In this document: piece after piece, positions 6,912 through 15,729 of the stretch | Numbering within the stretch: the first letter of the stretch is position 1 | Layout of the letters: every line of letters starts with the position of its first letter | Source: Chloroflexota bacterium | GTDB taxonomy: Bacteria; Chloroflexota; Anaerolineae; J102 | Direction: 5' to 3' | Assembly (NCBI GenBank): GCA_003353825.1 | Contig: PIVW01000049.1 | Span: forward strand, 1-19,175 | DNA length: 19,175 nt | Notes under the pieces: generated by a model | Told to the model about the DNA's origin: nothing | The model's database searches: none | The model's input: only the letters and a program-made list of their open reading frames with translations | Position numbers and translations under genes: made by a program

Positions 6912-9254
6912 GTGCCCATTACTATACATCCGAATTTATTGCTAAACAGAGCAGAAATTGAAGAAATCAAACTAAAAGTAAATCGCTATGCCTGGGCCCG
7001 CCAGGCCTATGCGTCTTTGAAGGCCAATACCGACGAATGGGCGGCTAGAACCATCAGTGTGCCCGACACCGGCGGCGGCTTCTATCATGCCGCTGATCCC
7101 GCCGAACATCTCATCACTGTCGAACACTATGCTTTGTCCGAAGCGGCGCGTGACATGGGTTTGATGTATCAATTCACCAATGAAACCCGCTATCGTGATC
7201 AAGTCAAGACGATTTTGCTGGCATATGCCGATAAATACTTGACGTATGAATATCACGACAAGGCGAAGCGCACCGGGGATGAGGCTTTCGCCGGAGGGCG
7301 CGCGACATCGCAGGGGATCAACGAAGCGACCTGGGTCATCCCACTGGCCTGGGTTTATGATCTGATCTATAACGACTTGACACCGGAAGAGCAGGAGCGA
7401 ATCAAAACGAAACTCCTGCGACCAGCTGCCGAGATCATCATGGACAATAACGAGGGGCGACACAATCATCAGACCTGGTACAACGCCGGCGTAGGTGTTA
7501 TTGGATTCGTGCTAAATGACAAGGAGTTGATCTGGTATGCTTTGGAGAAACCTGACAGCGGGCACTATTTCCAGATGGAGACAAGCATCACTGCCGATGG
7601 CATGTGGTACGAAGGTTCCATGCACTACCAATTTTATGTGCTGAATGCCCTCTTACCTTTCATGGAAGCGGCCCATCACGCCGGGATCGGAGTTTATCAG
7701 AATCCCGCCTACAAGGGACTTTTTGATTTCATGCTGGATTTCGCTGACGCCAGTATGAAACTGCCCACATTCAACGACGGGCGCGTGGTATGCCTGACGG
7801 AACCGGACAGGGCCTGCTTTTACGAGCTTGCCCTTCGCCGCTTCGGCGATGCGCGTTACGCGCCGGTGTTGCATGCGTCAGACCGCACAGATTTGCTTGC
7901 CTTACTCTACGGTGTGGGCGAGTTGCCATCAGTCGATATGCCGGTGTGGCGCAGCCGCCACTTCGCTGGTTCCAATCTGGCCGTGCTGCGTGCGGGCAAG
8001 GGCGATGACGCAATGCAAGCCGTGCTGAACATTATGGGTTATCAGGGTGGTCACAGCCATGCCGATCAACTGGGCCTTGTATTTTCTGGTCTGAACCAGA
8101 CATTGATCCCTGATTCCGGCTCAATCAGATACCGGGTTCCGTCGCATGTCGAGTATTTCAAACAGTCGGTGGCGCATAATGTGCTGGTGGTGAATGGCCG
8201 CTCCCAGGAACCGTGCCCGCCGCCGACGTTGCACGCTTTTGTCGGATCACCATCGCTGCAAGTGGCCATGGCCTCGACCAGCGAAGCCTACCCCAGCGTG
8301 CGGTTGTCACGCACATTGCTGCTCACCGATGATTACCTGATCGACATCTTTGAGACGGAAAGTGAAGTGAAGCACACCTACGATTGGGTGCTGCGCAGCC
8401 TGGGAACTCTCTCGACCGATTGTCTTGATCCCCGACCGGTTTCCACTCCCTCAGCCACCGGTAACGGCTACGAGTATCTGGAAAATGTCCGTATTGCCGG
8501 CCCGGTTGAGGCCGGGCGACAAACCTTCGAGTGGCAGGTTGATCCCAATCGCCATGTGCGGCTCGACCAGTTCAGCAAGGCCGGAGACCAGTATTTCTTC
8601 GCCGACAGCCTTATCGCCACCGACAAAAATGACGAGATTGCCGACACAACCGTTCCCGTTTTGTTCGCCCGCCGCGTCGCTGCCAGCACACAGTACCTTT
8701 CCATCATCCAGCCCCATAGTGGCGCGTCGGCTATCGACGACATAAATGAGGTGACGGTATTGGGCACCGACGGTCAAGCCCTGAAAGCGGACGAGGCCTT
8801 CGGCCTGCAAATAAAACGTAACGGGCGTACCGACCTGCTGATGCTCGCCCGCAATGATGGCCCGAAACAATTCGGCGATATGTCCATCGATGGTCGTCTG
8901 GCCTGGACTTCCCATGAAGGCGATGTCCTGCAGGCGCTTTATCTCGCACAGGGAACAACTGTGGAGTGCAATGGATGGGCACTTCGACTGGAAGGCATGA
9001 CGTCAGTCCCCGATTTAGAGAATATGGGCGTACACCTTGAGGTAGTTGGTCCGAATCGGGTTTCGCTCCACAACAGCAGCGCCCGCTCAGCAGTGACCGA
9101 GCTAGATGGATGGTTGAGCGGAGAAATTGAGGTGTTTGAGTTAGATTGGGAAGGCAGACCCACAACAGCAGTACAATCTAGTCGCAGCGAAGATAGTAAT
9201 GTCCGCTTCATTATGGAACCGCAAAAAGCCTACGAACTGGTAGGTCAGGACTGA
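6912..9254 (+). CDS. heparinase II/III-family polysaccharide lyase (oligouronide lyase)
   Basis: The 780-residue protein has an N-terminal alpha-helical toroid of the alginate-lyase type (about residues 60-330) and a heparinase II/III-like beta-sandwich part (about 345 onward). Likely catalytic-site residues are N185-H186 in the RHNHQTW motif, tyrosines in MWYEGSMHYQFY (233 and 239), H381/H383 in GGHSHADQLG, and Y415 and H422 in EYFKQSVAHN. This pattern resembles PL17/PL15-type exo-lyases and related families; the exact family is not certain. It cleaves uronic-acid polymers by beta-elimination. It starts at GTG 6912 and no signal peptide is visible, so it probably acts on imported oligosaccharides in the cytoplasm. 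Its stop overlaps the next start (TGATG at 9252-9256). Confidence 0.88.
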   Translation: MPITIHPNLLLNRAEIEEIKLKVNRYAWARQAYASLKANTDEWAARTISVPDTGGGFYHAADPAEHLITVEHYALSEAARDMGLMYQFTNETRYRDQVKTILLAYADKYLTYEYHDKAKRTGDEAFAGGRATSQGINEATWVIPLAWVYDLIYNDLTPEEQERIKTKLLRPAAEIIMDNNEGRHNHQTWYNAGVGVIGFVLNDKELIWYALEKPDSGHYFQMETSITADGMWYEGSMHYQFYVLNALLPFMEAAHHAGIGVYQNPAYKGLFDFMLDFADASMKLPTFNDGRVVCLTEPDRACFYELALRRFGDARYAPVLHASDRTDLLALLYGVGELPSVDMPVWRSRHFAGSNLAVLRAGKGDDAMQAVLNIMGYQGGHSHADQLGLVFSGLNQTLIPDSGSIRYRVPSHVEYFKQSVAHNVLVVNGRSQEPCPPPTLHAFVGSPSLQVAMASTSEAYPSVRLSRTLLLTDDYLIDIFETESEVKHTYDWVLRSLGTLSTDCLDPRPVSTPSATGNGYEYLENVRIAGPVEAGRQTFEWQVDPNRHVRLDQFSKAGDQYFFADSLIATDKNDEIADTTVPVLFARRVAASTQYLSIIQPHSGASAIDDINEVTVLGTDGQALKADEAFGLQIKRNGRTDLLMLARNDGPKQFGDMSIDGRLAWTSHEGDVLQALYLAQGTTVECNGWALRLEGMTSVPDLENMGVHLEVVGPNRVSLHNSSARSAVTELDGWLSGEIEVFELDWEGRPTTAVQSSRSEDSNVRFIMEPQKAYELVGQD

Positions 9255-10468
9255 TGAGTCCAATAACCATTCAAGATGTCAAGACGGTTGTAACCCAACC
9301 GGGCTTTTCGCAACTCGTCATCGTCAAAGTCATCACTTCGGAACCGGGCCTGTATGGCCTGGGGTGTGCCACCTATAAGCAACGCTTTCACGCCGTACAT
9401 GCAGCCATCGAGAACCACATCAAGCCATTCGTTATCGGGCGAGACGTGTCTCGCATCGAAGAAACCTGGCAAATGGCAATGGTCAACGGTTATTGGCGCA
9501 ATGGACCTGTGATCAACAACGCCATCTCCGGCATTGATCAGGCGCTGTGGGATATCAAAGGCAAGTTAGCCGGCATGCCTCTCTATGAGTTGCTTGGCGG
9601 CAAATGCCGCGAAGGCGCCCATGTCTATGTGCACGCCTCGGGTGAATCACCAGAAGAAGTGGTTGACCAAATGCACGCTTTCAAGGAACAGGGATACAAC
9701 TATCTGCGTGTGCAGATGGGTGTCCACCAAGGCGGTTATGGCGGTATGAACCCCAGCCTGGCAGCGCCCGAAGGTAGTCCCCCCGGCACCTATTTCGATC
9801 CCCACCGCTACATGCGAGACACACTGAAGTTGTTGGAAGATGTACGCGAGGAGTTCGGTGAAGAAGTGGAGCTGTTGCACGACGTACACGAGCGGCTGAC
9901 CCCCATTGACGCCATGCAGTTCGCCAAAGATGTCGAGCAATTCAAGCTGTTTTTCCTGGAAGACGTGCTTCCGCCCGAACAAATCGACTGGTTCGCCCGC
10001 ATTCGCCAACAGTGCGCCACGCCTCTGGCAATGGGCGAACTGTTCAACCATTCCCTGGAGTGGCAGCCACTCATCGCCAATCGTCTAATCGACTTCATCC
10101 GTATGCACATGAGTCAGATGGGCGGGATCACCCCGGCGGTGAAGATAGCAGCGTTCGCCGATATGTTCGGCGTGCGCACCGCCTGGCATGGCCCCAGTGA
10201 TGTATCGCCCGTAGGTCACGCGGCCAATCTACACCTCGATCTGTGGTCTCCCAACTTCGGCATCCAGGAATGGTATGGCCCCGCGGATTTGGATTACGAG
10301 CTATTCCCCGGCCTGCCCGAAGTGCGCAACGGCTACATGTACCCCAACGATCGTCCCGGCCTCAGTATCGATATCAACGAAGAATTGGCCGCACGATTTC
10401 CCCCAAAAAATGACGTCATCCAGTGGACACAGGCACGTCTGCCCGATGGCAGCCCAGCCCGACCATAA
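9254..10468 (+). CDS. manD: mannonate dehydratase, enolase superfamily (ManD/RspA type)
   Basis: ManD-type enzymes dehydrate D-mannonate, and in some members D-gluconate, to 2-keto-3-deoxygluconate. The 404-residue length is typical. Metal ligands and catalytic residues fall where the family has them: D210 and H212 in LLHDVHERL, E236 in FFLEDVLPPE, E262 in MGELFN, R283 in FIRMHM, and H312/D316 in WHGPSDVSP. R152 (LRVQMG) and Y162 are candidates for the Arg/Tyr base pair of the ManD group. The ending DINEELAARFPP is also characteristic. It overlaps the lyase stop by one base. Because the ManD subgroup includes both mannonate and gluconate dehydratases and low-activity members, the precise acid sugar is uncertain. 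KDG as product fits the KDG kinase downstream. Confidence 0.9.
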   Translation: MSPITIQDVKTVVTQPGFSQLVIVKVITSEPGLYGLGCATYKQRFHAVHAAIENHIKPFVIGRDVSRIEETWQMAMVNGYWRNGPVINNAISGIDQALWDIKGKLAGMPLYELLGGKCREGAHVYVHASGESPEEVVDQMHAFKEQGYNYLRVQMGVHQGGYGGMNPSLAAPEGSPPGTYFDPHRYMRDTLKLLEDVREEFGEEVELLHDVHERLTPIDAMQFAKDVEQFKLFFLEDVLPPEQIDWFARIRQQCATPLAMGELFNHSLEWQPLIANRLIDFIRMHMSQMGGITPAVKIAAFADMFGVRTAWHGPSDVSPVGHAANLHLDLWSPNFGIQEWYGPADLDYELFPGLPEVRNGYMYPNDRPGLSIDINEELAARFPPKNDVIQWTQARLPDGSPARP

Positions 10469-10473
10469 AGATC

Positions 10474-10504
10474 GGGGATTAGGCATAGAACCGACCTGAT
10501 CCCC
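10474..10504 (+). other. intergenic hairpin between manD and the aldo/keto reductase gene
   Basis: GGGGATTAG (10474-10482) can pair with CTGATCCCC (10496-10504) through nine base pairs including one G-U, with a 13-base loop. A further GTCCCCAATCC follows at 10506-10516 and could compete for the same partner. There is no T tract after the stem, so a classical intrinsic terminator is not supported. It may be a mRNA-processing or stabilising hairpin, or part of an interspersed repeat. Confidence 0.4.
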
Positions 10505-10532
10505 AGTCCCCAATCCACAATAAGGAGCAATG

Positions 10533-11510
10533 ATGCAATACGTACCTTTTGCCAATACCAACGAGAGCGTGTCCCAACTCTGTCTGGGCACAATGATGTT
10601 CGGCGACCGCTGTGACGAGGCCGAGTCCGACCGCATTTTGGGCACGGCCATGGACGCCGGGGTGAACTTCGTGGACACTGCCGCCGCCTACGTGGGCGGC
10701 CAGACCGAAGAGATCTTGGGCCGGATTATGAAAGGGCGGCGGGACAAGCTCTTTGTGGTCACCAAAGTCACCAAGACCACGGACGCCGACTGGGTGCGCC
10801 AGAGCATCGACGAGAGCCTGGCCCGCATGCAAGTCGATGCCGTGGACCTCTATCTGATCCACTGGCCCCGGCAGCAGATGAAGACAGTTGAGATGATGGA
10901 AGCGCTCAATGACGTGGTAACCGCCGGCAAGGCCCGCTATGTGGGCTGTTCCAACTTCCCCGCCTGGCTGCTGGCCCACTGCAACGCCATTGCCCAGCGG
11001 GAAGGCTGGGCGCCTCTGGTCTGCAATCAGGTACCCTACAATTTGATTGAACGGGGAATCGAAGTAGAAGTACTTCCCCAGGCTGTGGCAGACAAGATCG
11101 CCATCACCGCCTACCGCCCTCTGCTCATGGGTATCCTGGCAGGCAAATATGGCGCGGGAGAACTTCTGCCCGAAGATTCTCGAGGTTACAGCGACAAGCG
11201 AGTCCCCGCTTGGCTGGAGAAATTTGGCGATGGCCTGCGTCGTTTCAACCAGCTTGCAGCGGATCGAGGACTGCACCCGGCTCAACTGGCCACGGCCTGG
11301 GTGCGCCACACGCCCGGTCTCACCGCTCCCATCGTCGGCGTTAGCTCTCTGCGCCAGTTCCGGTCCAGCCTGGGTGCGTTCGATGTGGTGTTGACCCCGG
11401 AAGAACACACCGAAATCGCCGAGATGTTCGACGCCGCGGTCAAAGAAGAGAGCGGCGGCAACTTCCCCAACCTGCGTCGCTCTCTCGACCTGGTGGCAGA
11501 CCCCGCCTGA
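10533..11510 (+). CDS. aldo/keto reductase
   Basis: This is a cytoplasmic NAD(P)H-dependent oxidoreductase of the AKR (TIM barrel) superfamily, about 325 residues. Counting from the first ATG at 10530, the catalytic tetrad is visible as D49 and Y54 (VDTAAAY), K79 (VVTKV) and H111 (LIHWP). The cofactor-binding end contains PIVGVSSLRQ. The second ATG at 10533 is preferred because AAGGAG (10522-10527) lies five bases upstream of it but only two bases from the first. It probably reduces a carbonyl of a uronate-derived intermediate, such as the 4-deoxy-5-keto-uronate released by GH88. That assignment is inference from position, since AKR substrates cannot be read from sequence. The next gene starts ten bases after its stop. 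Confidence 0.92.
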   Translation: MQYVPFANTNESVSQLCLGTMMFGDRCDEAESDRILGTAMDAGVNFVDTAAAYVGGQTEEILGRIMKGRRDKLFVVTKVTKTTDADWVRQSIDESLARMQVDAVDLYLIHWPRQQMKTVEMMEALNDVVTAGKARYVGCSNFPAWLLAHCNAIAQREGWAPLVCNQVPYNLIERGIEVEVLPQAVADKIAITAYRPLLMGILAGKYGAGELLPEDSRGYSDKRVPAWLEKFGDGLRRFNQLAADRGLHPAQLATAWVRHTPGLTAPIVGVSSLRQFRSSLGAFDVVLTPEEHTEIAEMFDAAVKEESGGNFPNLRRSLDLVADPA

Positions 11511-11520
11511 TCGAAGTCTG

Positions 11521-12660
11521 ATGATGCAAAAAACACTGCGGGGGTTGATCCTCGGTTCCGGTTTTGCCGGACAAGGCCATGCCCTGGCGTTGCGAGACGC
11601 CGGCGTAGACATCGTGGGCATGGCTGGTCGCACCGAGCATGTCGTGTGGGAACGGGCAGCCGATCTTGGCATCCCGCATCCCTTCACCGATTGGCGGCAA
11701 GCGTTGGCCGAGTTACAGCCCGATATCGTGGCGGTGGCGACCCCCGGCGGCGCCCATTTCGAGCCGGTCATGGCCGCACTTGAACAAGGTTGCCATGTCT
11801 TTTGCGATAAACCGCTTGCCGCCACCGCGGAGCAGTCCCGCCGCATGTTCCTCAAAGCGCAGGAAGCAGGTGTTAAAACCGCCTTCGCCGCCTCCTACCG
11901 CTATCAGCCCCACGCCCTGCTCGCCAAATCGTTGGTGGCGCAGGGCGCAATCGGCGAGCCGTTGGAGGTGGAATGCGTGTCGCATTTCAATCTCGATCCC
12001 CTGATCCCCTTCGGCTGGTCACACCGGCTGGATCAGGGCGGCGGGCGCTTGAACAACAACTTCACGCACAAACTCGCCATCGTTCTCCATGTGCTGGATG
12101 GACATGTGATCAAAGTCAAGGGCGAAGTCCGCAATGACATGCCCAAAGCGCCTGTCGTGTCCGGCGTGCATGATTTCCGTAGGCGTCGGGACTTTGCGCC
12201 CGACCGGGCCGATGACCCCGACCTGATCTGGGCCGAAGCCGACGTCGAGTGGTCTTACACCGTGCTGGCGCAGATTGATCCGGCCATTCCCTGCGCCCAA
12301 CCGGTCTCTGCGCTCTTCCGACACGGCGGTCTCCATCCACGGTTCGATCACGACCACATCGCCTTTTATGGCCGCGATGGCGCTATTTATATCAAAGGTT
12401 GGTACGCGCAGGGCCCGCTCTACCTTTCGTCAGGGCGAGGCGATTGGGAACAGATCGACGTGCCAGATACAATCACAAACAGCTTGCCCGACATCGCAGA
12501 CGATACCCAGCGCAATTGGACGCAACTGGCCCGCGAGTTCGTTGCCGACATCCGCGGACAGGCGAACCCGACTTATCAAACATTCAAACATGGCTGGATC
12601 TATCAGGAAATCGTTGACGCGATACGCGATGACCAGGCATGGATCGATATTCCCAGCTAA
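11521..12660 (+). CDS. Gfo/Idh/MocA-family oxidoreductase
   Basis: The 379-residue protein has an N-terminal Rossmann fold with GSGFAG at residues 12-17 for NAD(P) binding, and a CDKP motif with K97 in place of the usual EKP. The C-terminal part carries the family's GGG-L-...-H pattern at 173-183. In that motif the residue usually occupied by the catalytic Asp is Asn (around N179, in LNNNFTH), while H183 is kept. Such enzymes oxidise or reduce sugars and uronic-acid derivatives. No ribosome binding site of good quality is seen before ATGATG at 11521. Together with the preceding AKR it may supply the reductase step missing from the pathway, but the changed motif makes its activity uncertain. 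Confidence 0.9.
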   Translation: MMQKTLRGLILGSGFAGQGHALALRDAGVDIVGMAGRTEHVVWERAADLGIPHPFTDWRQALAELQPDIVAVATPGGAHFEPVMAALEQGCHVFCDKPLAATAEQSRRMFLKAQEAGVKTAFAASYRYQPHALLAKSLVAQGAIGEPLEVECVSHFNLDPLIPFGWSHRLDQGGGRLNNNFTHKLAIVLHVLDGHVIKVKGEVRNDMPKAPVVSGVHDFRRRRDFAPDRADDPDLIWAEADVEWSYTVLAQIDPAIPCAQPVSALFRHGGLHPRFDHDHIAFYGRDGAIYIKGWYAQGPLYLSSGRGDWEQIDVPDTITNSLPDIADDTQRNWTQLAREFVADIRGQANPTYQTFKHGWIYQEIVDAIRDDQAWIDIPS

Positions 12661-12693
12661 ATAGCAATCTGCATCCTTAAGGAGCGAAATCTC

Positions 12694-13725
12694 ATGAAAA
12701 AAATCGTAGCCTTCGGCGAAATCATGATGCGCCTGTCGCCGCCCGGATTCCAGCGATTCGGTCAGGCGCGCTCGTTCGATGTGATCTACGGCGGCGGCGA
12801 ATCCAACGTCGTCGTCTCCCTGGCAAATTACGGTCTCCCCACCGAATTCGTCACCCGCCTACCCGCCAACGACCTCGGCGACGCCTGCATCGCCTACCTG
12901 CGCCAATATGGCGTGGGGGTAGACAAGATCGTGCGCGGCGGCGAGCGCGTCGGCATCTATTTCCTGGAAATGGGAGCCGTGCAGCGCGGCAGCAAAGTGG
13001 TCTACGACCGCGCCCATTCCGCCATCTCCACCTTCGAGCGCGGCATGATCGACTGGCAGTCCGCCTTCGACGGGGCGGATTGGTTCCACTGGACGGGCAT
13101 CACCCCGGCGGTGTCGGCAGGCGCTGCCGATGTCCTGCTGGAAGGGCTTGAGGTCGCCAGGGACATGGGTTTGACCATTTCCTGCGATCTGAACTATCGC
13201 AAAAACCTGTGGAAATGGGGCAAAACCCAGCAGGAAGTCATGCCTGAACTGGTCAAATTCTGCGATGTCGCCATCGGCAACGAGGAAGACGCCGACAAGG
13301 TGCTGGGCATTAGCGCGCCCGATGCCGACGTGATCGGCGGCAAGGTCGAGGCCGAAAGCTATCGCTATGTGTGCGAAGAGATGGCCCGTCAGTATCCTTC
13401 ACTCAAATCAATTGCTATCACCCTCCGTGGTTCTGTATCAGCCAGTCACAACACCTGGTCGGCGGTGCTGTGGTCAGGAGGCGAGTTTTCCACCGGCCCA
13501 CACTATGACATCACCCACATTGTGGATCGGGTCGGCGGCGGCGATTCTTTCATGGGCGGGCTGATCTACGGTCTGCGCACTTACGATGACCCGCAGCAAG
13601 CCCTCAATTTTGCCGTGGCCGCTTCCTGCCTCAAGCACTCGATCTTCGGCGATTTCAACCTCGTCACCGTCGATGAAGTACAAAAGCTGATGGGCGGTGA
13701 TGCCTCCGGGCGTGTGTCACGATAG
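12694..13725 (+). CDS. kdgK: 2-keto-3-deoxygluconate (KDG) kinase, PfkB family
   Basis: This ribokinase/PfkB-family sugar kinase of 343 residues converts KDG plus ATP to KDPG. The N-terminal GEIMMRLSPPG, the substrate region IYGGGESNVVVSLANYG, CDLNYRKNLW at 164-173 and the catalytic GGGDSF with D284 are all present. The N-terminal motif and the CDLNYRKNLW segment are typical of KDG kinases. AAGGAG (12679-12684) lies nine bases before the ATG. It is placed directly before the KDPG aldolase gene, so the pair completes the lower Entner-Doudoroff route from KDG to pyruvate and glyceraldehyde-3-phosphate. A related sugar-acid kinase specificity cannot be ruled out, but context supports KDG. Confidence 0.93.
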   Translation: MKKIVAFGEIMMRLSPPGFQRFGQARSFDVIYGGGESNVVVSLANYGLPTEFVTRLPANDLGDACIAYLRQYGVGVDKIVRGGERVGIYFLEMGAVQRGSKVVYDRAHSAISTFERGMIDWQSAFDGADWFHWTGITPAVSAGAADVLLEGLEVARDMGLTISCDLNYRKNLWKWGKTQQEVMPELVKFCDVAIGNEEDADKVLGISAPDADVIGGKVEAESYRYVCEEMARQYPSLKSIAITLRGSVSASHNTWSAVLWSGGEFSTGPHYDITHIVDRVGGGDSFMGGLIYGLRTYDDPQQALNFAVAASCLKHSIFGDFNLVTVDEVQKLMGGDASGRVSR

Positions 13726-13774
13726 CGCACCGATTTGACTCCCAGCTTTCACATTTTCTCAGGAGAACTCTCTC

Positions 13775-14449
13775 ATGGCCCGTCATTCTCGGCTTGCAGT
13801 CCTCAACGCAATGGTCGAAACAGGACTTGTCCCCGTTTTCTATAATCCAGACATCGAAATCGCCAAACAGATCGTCGCCGCCAGCGCAGGCGGCGGGGCG
13901 AAGGTGCTCGAATTCACCAACCGCGGCGATTTCGCCCACGAAGTTTTCAACGCTCTCTCCAAATACATCGCCCAGGCCCACCCTGACATCATACTCGGCG
14001 TCGGCTCAGTCATGGACGCGCCCACCGCCGCCATGTACATCGCCAGCGGCGCCGATTTCGTGGTGAGCCCCGTGCTCAGCGCCGAAATCGGCCAACTCTG
14101 CAACCGTCGCAAAGTCCCTTTCTCACCGGGTTGCGGTAGTTTATCTGAGATTTCGCAGGCGGAAGAACTTGGCGTGGAGATCGTCAAGATTTTCCCCGGC
14201 AGCGCTGTTGGCGGCCCTGGCTTTGTCAAGGCTGTGCGCGGGCCTTGTCCCTGGACGAAACTGATGCCCACGGGCGGAGTCGATGCCACCGAGGAGAGCA
14301 TCAGAGCCTGGTTCCAGGCGGGCGTGGCCTGCGTGGGCATGGGCTCCAAGCTTATCAGCAAAGAACGGATTGCTGCCGGTGATTACAAAGCAATTTCAGC
14401 AACGGTCGAGCAAGTACTGGGCTGGATTCAGCAATACAAGTTGAGTTGA
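13775..14449 (+). CDS. eda: KDPG aldolase (2-dehydro-3-deoxy-phosphogluconate aldolase)
   Basis: This class I aldolase of 224 residues cleaves KDPG to pyruvate and glyceraldehyde-3-phosphate. The catalytic pair is visible: E46 with R50 in VLEFTNRG, and the Schiff-base lysine K138 in VKIFPGS. GVGSVMD, SPGCGS and LMPTGGV are also family hallmarks. AGGAG (13761-13765) lies nine bases before the ATG, and the gene follows kdgK by 49 bases. Codon use is GC-rich like kdgK. Its end meets the LarA-family gene, with only 23 bases to the preferred start there. Confidence 0.95.
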   Translation: MARHSRLAVLNAMVETGLVPVFYNPDIEIAKQIVAASAGGGAKVLEFTNRGDFAHEVFNALSKYIAQAHPDIILGVGSVMDAPTAAMYIASGADFVVSPVLSAEIGQLCNRRKVPFSPGCGSLSEISQAEELGVEIVKIFPGSAVGGPGFVKAVRGPCPWTKLMPTGGVDATEESIRAWFQAGVACVGMGSKLISKERIAAGDYKAISATVEQVLGWIQQYKLS

Positions 14450-14472
14450 TAGCGACAATAAAGTGTAAACTT

Positions 14473-15729
14473 ATGCTGGCACAAGCGAGTTCTCAAACAT
14501 ATCTGTCGCACACTGACACCCGTCAGACTGTACAGCTTGCGCTAGATCGTCGCCACACTGGCGAGCGTGTGTTGGTGTTGATTCCTGATCACACGCGCAC
14601 GATTCCGTTGCCGTTTCTATTTCGCCTGTTGGTCGAAACGCTGCACGACACGCAGCAACTCGATTTTATGGTAGCCCTGGGAACGCATCCAGCGCTATCG
14701 GAAGCGCAATTGCACGATCTGGTTGGCATTTCACAGGAAGAACGAGATTCGATTTATGGCCATGTCGGCTTGCTGAATCACGATTGGCAATCGGCCGAAA
14801 CGCTGACCGAAATCGGCCGAATCCCACAAGATCAAATCTGCGAACTTGCTGGCGACAAATGGCATCCATCGCTGGGCGGGGACGTGCTGGTACGCATCAA
14901 TCGCTGCATTTACGACTACGATCACGTCCTGATTCTCGCCCCAACATTCCCGCACGAAGTTGCCGGATTCTCCGGCGGAGCCAAATATCTGTTTCCCGGC
15001 ATATCCGGCCCAGAGATGATTAATGTCTCACACTGGCTGGGGGCGCTCGTCGGTGTGGTTGACACGATTGGCATAGCGGAAACACCGGTGCGCGCCATGA
15101 TTCACGCGGCGGCGGCTTTCGTCGATGTGCCGGTGACGTTGCTCGGTCTTGTTGTGGTCGATGAAGCTGAATTAGCCGGGGTCTTTGTCGGCGATTTGGT
15201 TGCAGCATGGCGGTCTGCGGCAGCATTGTCATCGCAACGGCACATCATCTGGGTCGACAAGCCATTCCAGAAAGTGCTGTCGTGTGCGCCGCCGATGTAC
15301 GACGAGCTGTGGACGGCAGGTAAGGCGATGTACAAATTGGAGCCAGCGCTGGCACAGGGTGGCGAGTTAATCATTTATGCACCTCATCTGGACGAGGTGA
15401 GTTTCGTCCACGGCGAACATATTTATGGCATCGGCTACCATGTCCTCAACTATTTTCTCGCGCAGTGGGACACATTCAAAGACGTTCCGCTGGGCGTAAC
15501 CGCGCACAGTACGCACGTACGCGGGGGCGGACGCTTTGTCGATGGTGTTGAGTATCCCAACGCGAGCGTTTCGTTGGCGACGGGTTTGTCGGCCGAGAAA
15601 TGCGCCCAACTCGCACTCGGCCACGTCGATCCAGCCACCATCGACTTCGATGAATGGCGCGATCGTGAGGATGAAGGCATTTTGTTTGTACCCAAGGCTG
15701 GTGAAATGCTGTATCGGGTGAAACGATGA
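14473..15729 (+). CDS. larA: LarA-family nickel-pincer racemase/epimerase, probable gluconate/mannonate 2-epimerase
   Basis: The LarA superfamily (lactate racemase, DUF2088) uses a nickel-pincer nucleotide bound to a lysine to racemise or epimerise 2-hydroxyacids. Counting from an upstream in-frame TTG at 14446, the conserved residues are R51 (PDHTRTIP), H81 (LGTHP), H170 and K180 (FPHEVAGFSGGAKYLFPG) and H196 (NVSHW). The 10- and 16-residue spacings of the last three match H174/K184/H200 of lactate racemase. ATG 14473 is preferred as start, though neither start has a strong ribosome binding site. The stop overlaps gluconokinase as ATGA. The superfamily is known to include D-gluconate 2-epimerases, and the neighbours gntK, gnd and manD point to that role. 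No larB, larC or larE is in the window. Confidence 0.88.
   Translation: MLAQASSQTYLSHTDTRQTVQLALDRRHTGERVLVLIPDHTRTIPLPFLFRLLVETLHDTQQLDFMVALGTHPALSEAQLHDLVGISQEERDSIYGHVGLLNHDWQSAETLTEIGRIPQDQICELAGDKWHPSLGGDVLVRINRCIYDYDHVLILAPTFPHEVAGFSGGAKYLFPGISGPEMINVSHWLGALVGVVDTIGIAETPVRAMIHAAAAFVDVPVTLLGLVVVDEAELAGVFVGDLVAAWRSAAALSSQRHIIWVDKPFQKVLSCAPPMYDELWTAGKAMYKLEPALAQGGELIIYAPHLDEVSFVHGEHIYGIGYHVLNYFLAQWDTFKDVPLGVTAHSTHVRGGGRFVDGVEYPNASVSLATGLSAEKCAQLALGHVDPATIDFDEWRDREDEGILFVPKAGEMLYRVKR

Noticed and set aside
10479..11855. 458-codon reverse-strand open frame opposite the aldo/keto reductase
   Set aside because: The forward strand carries a complete AKR with its catalytic tetrad, followed by a full Gfo/Idh gene. 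The reverse frame is a GC-rich antisense shadow with no recognisable domain.
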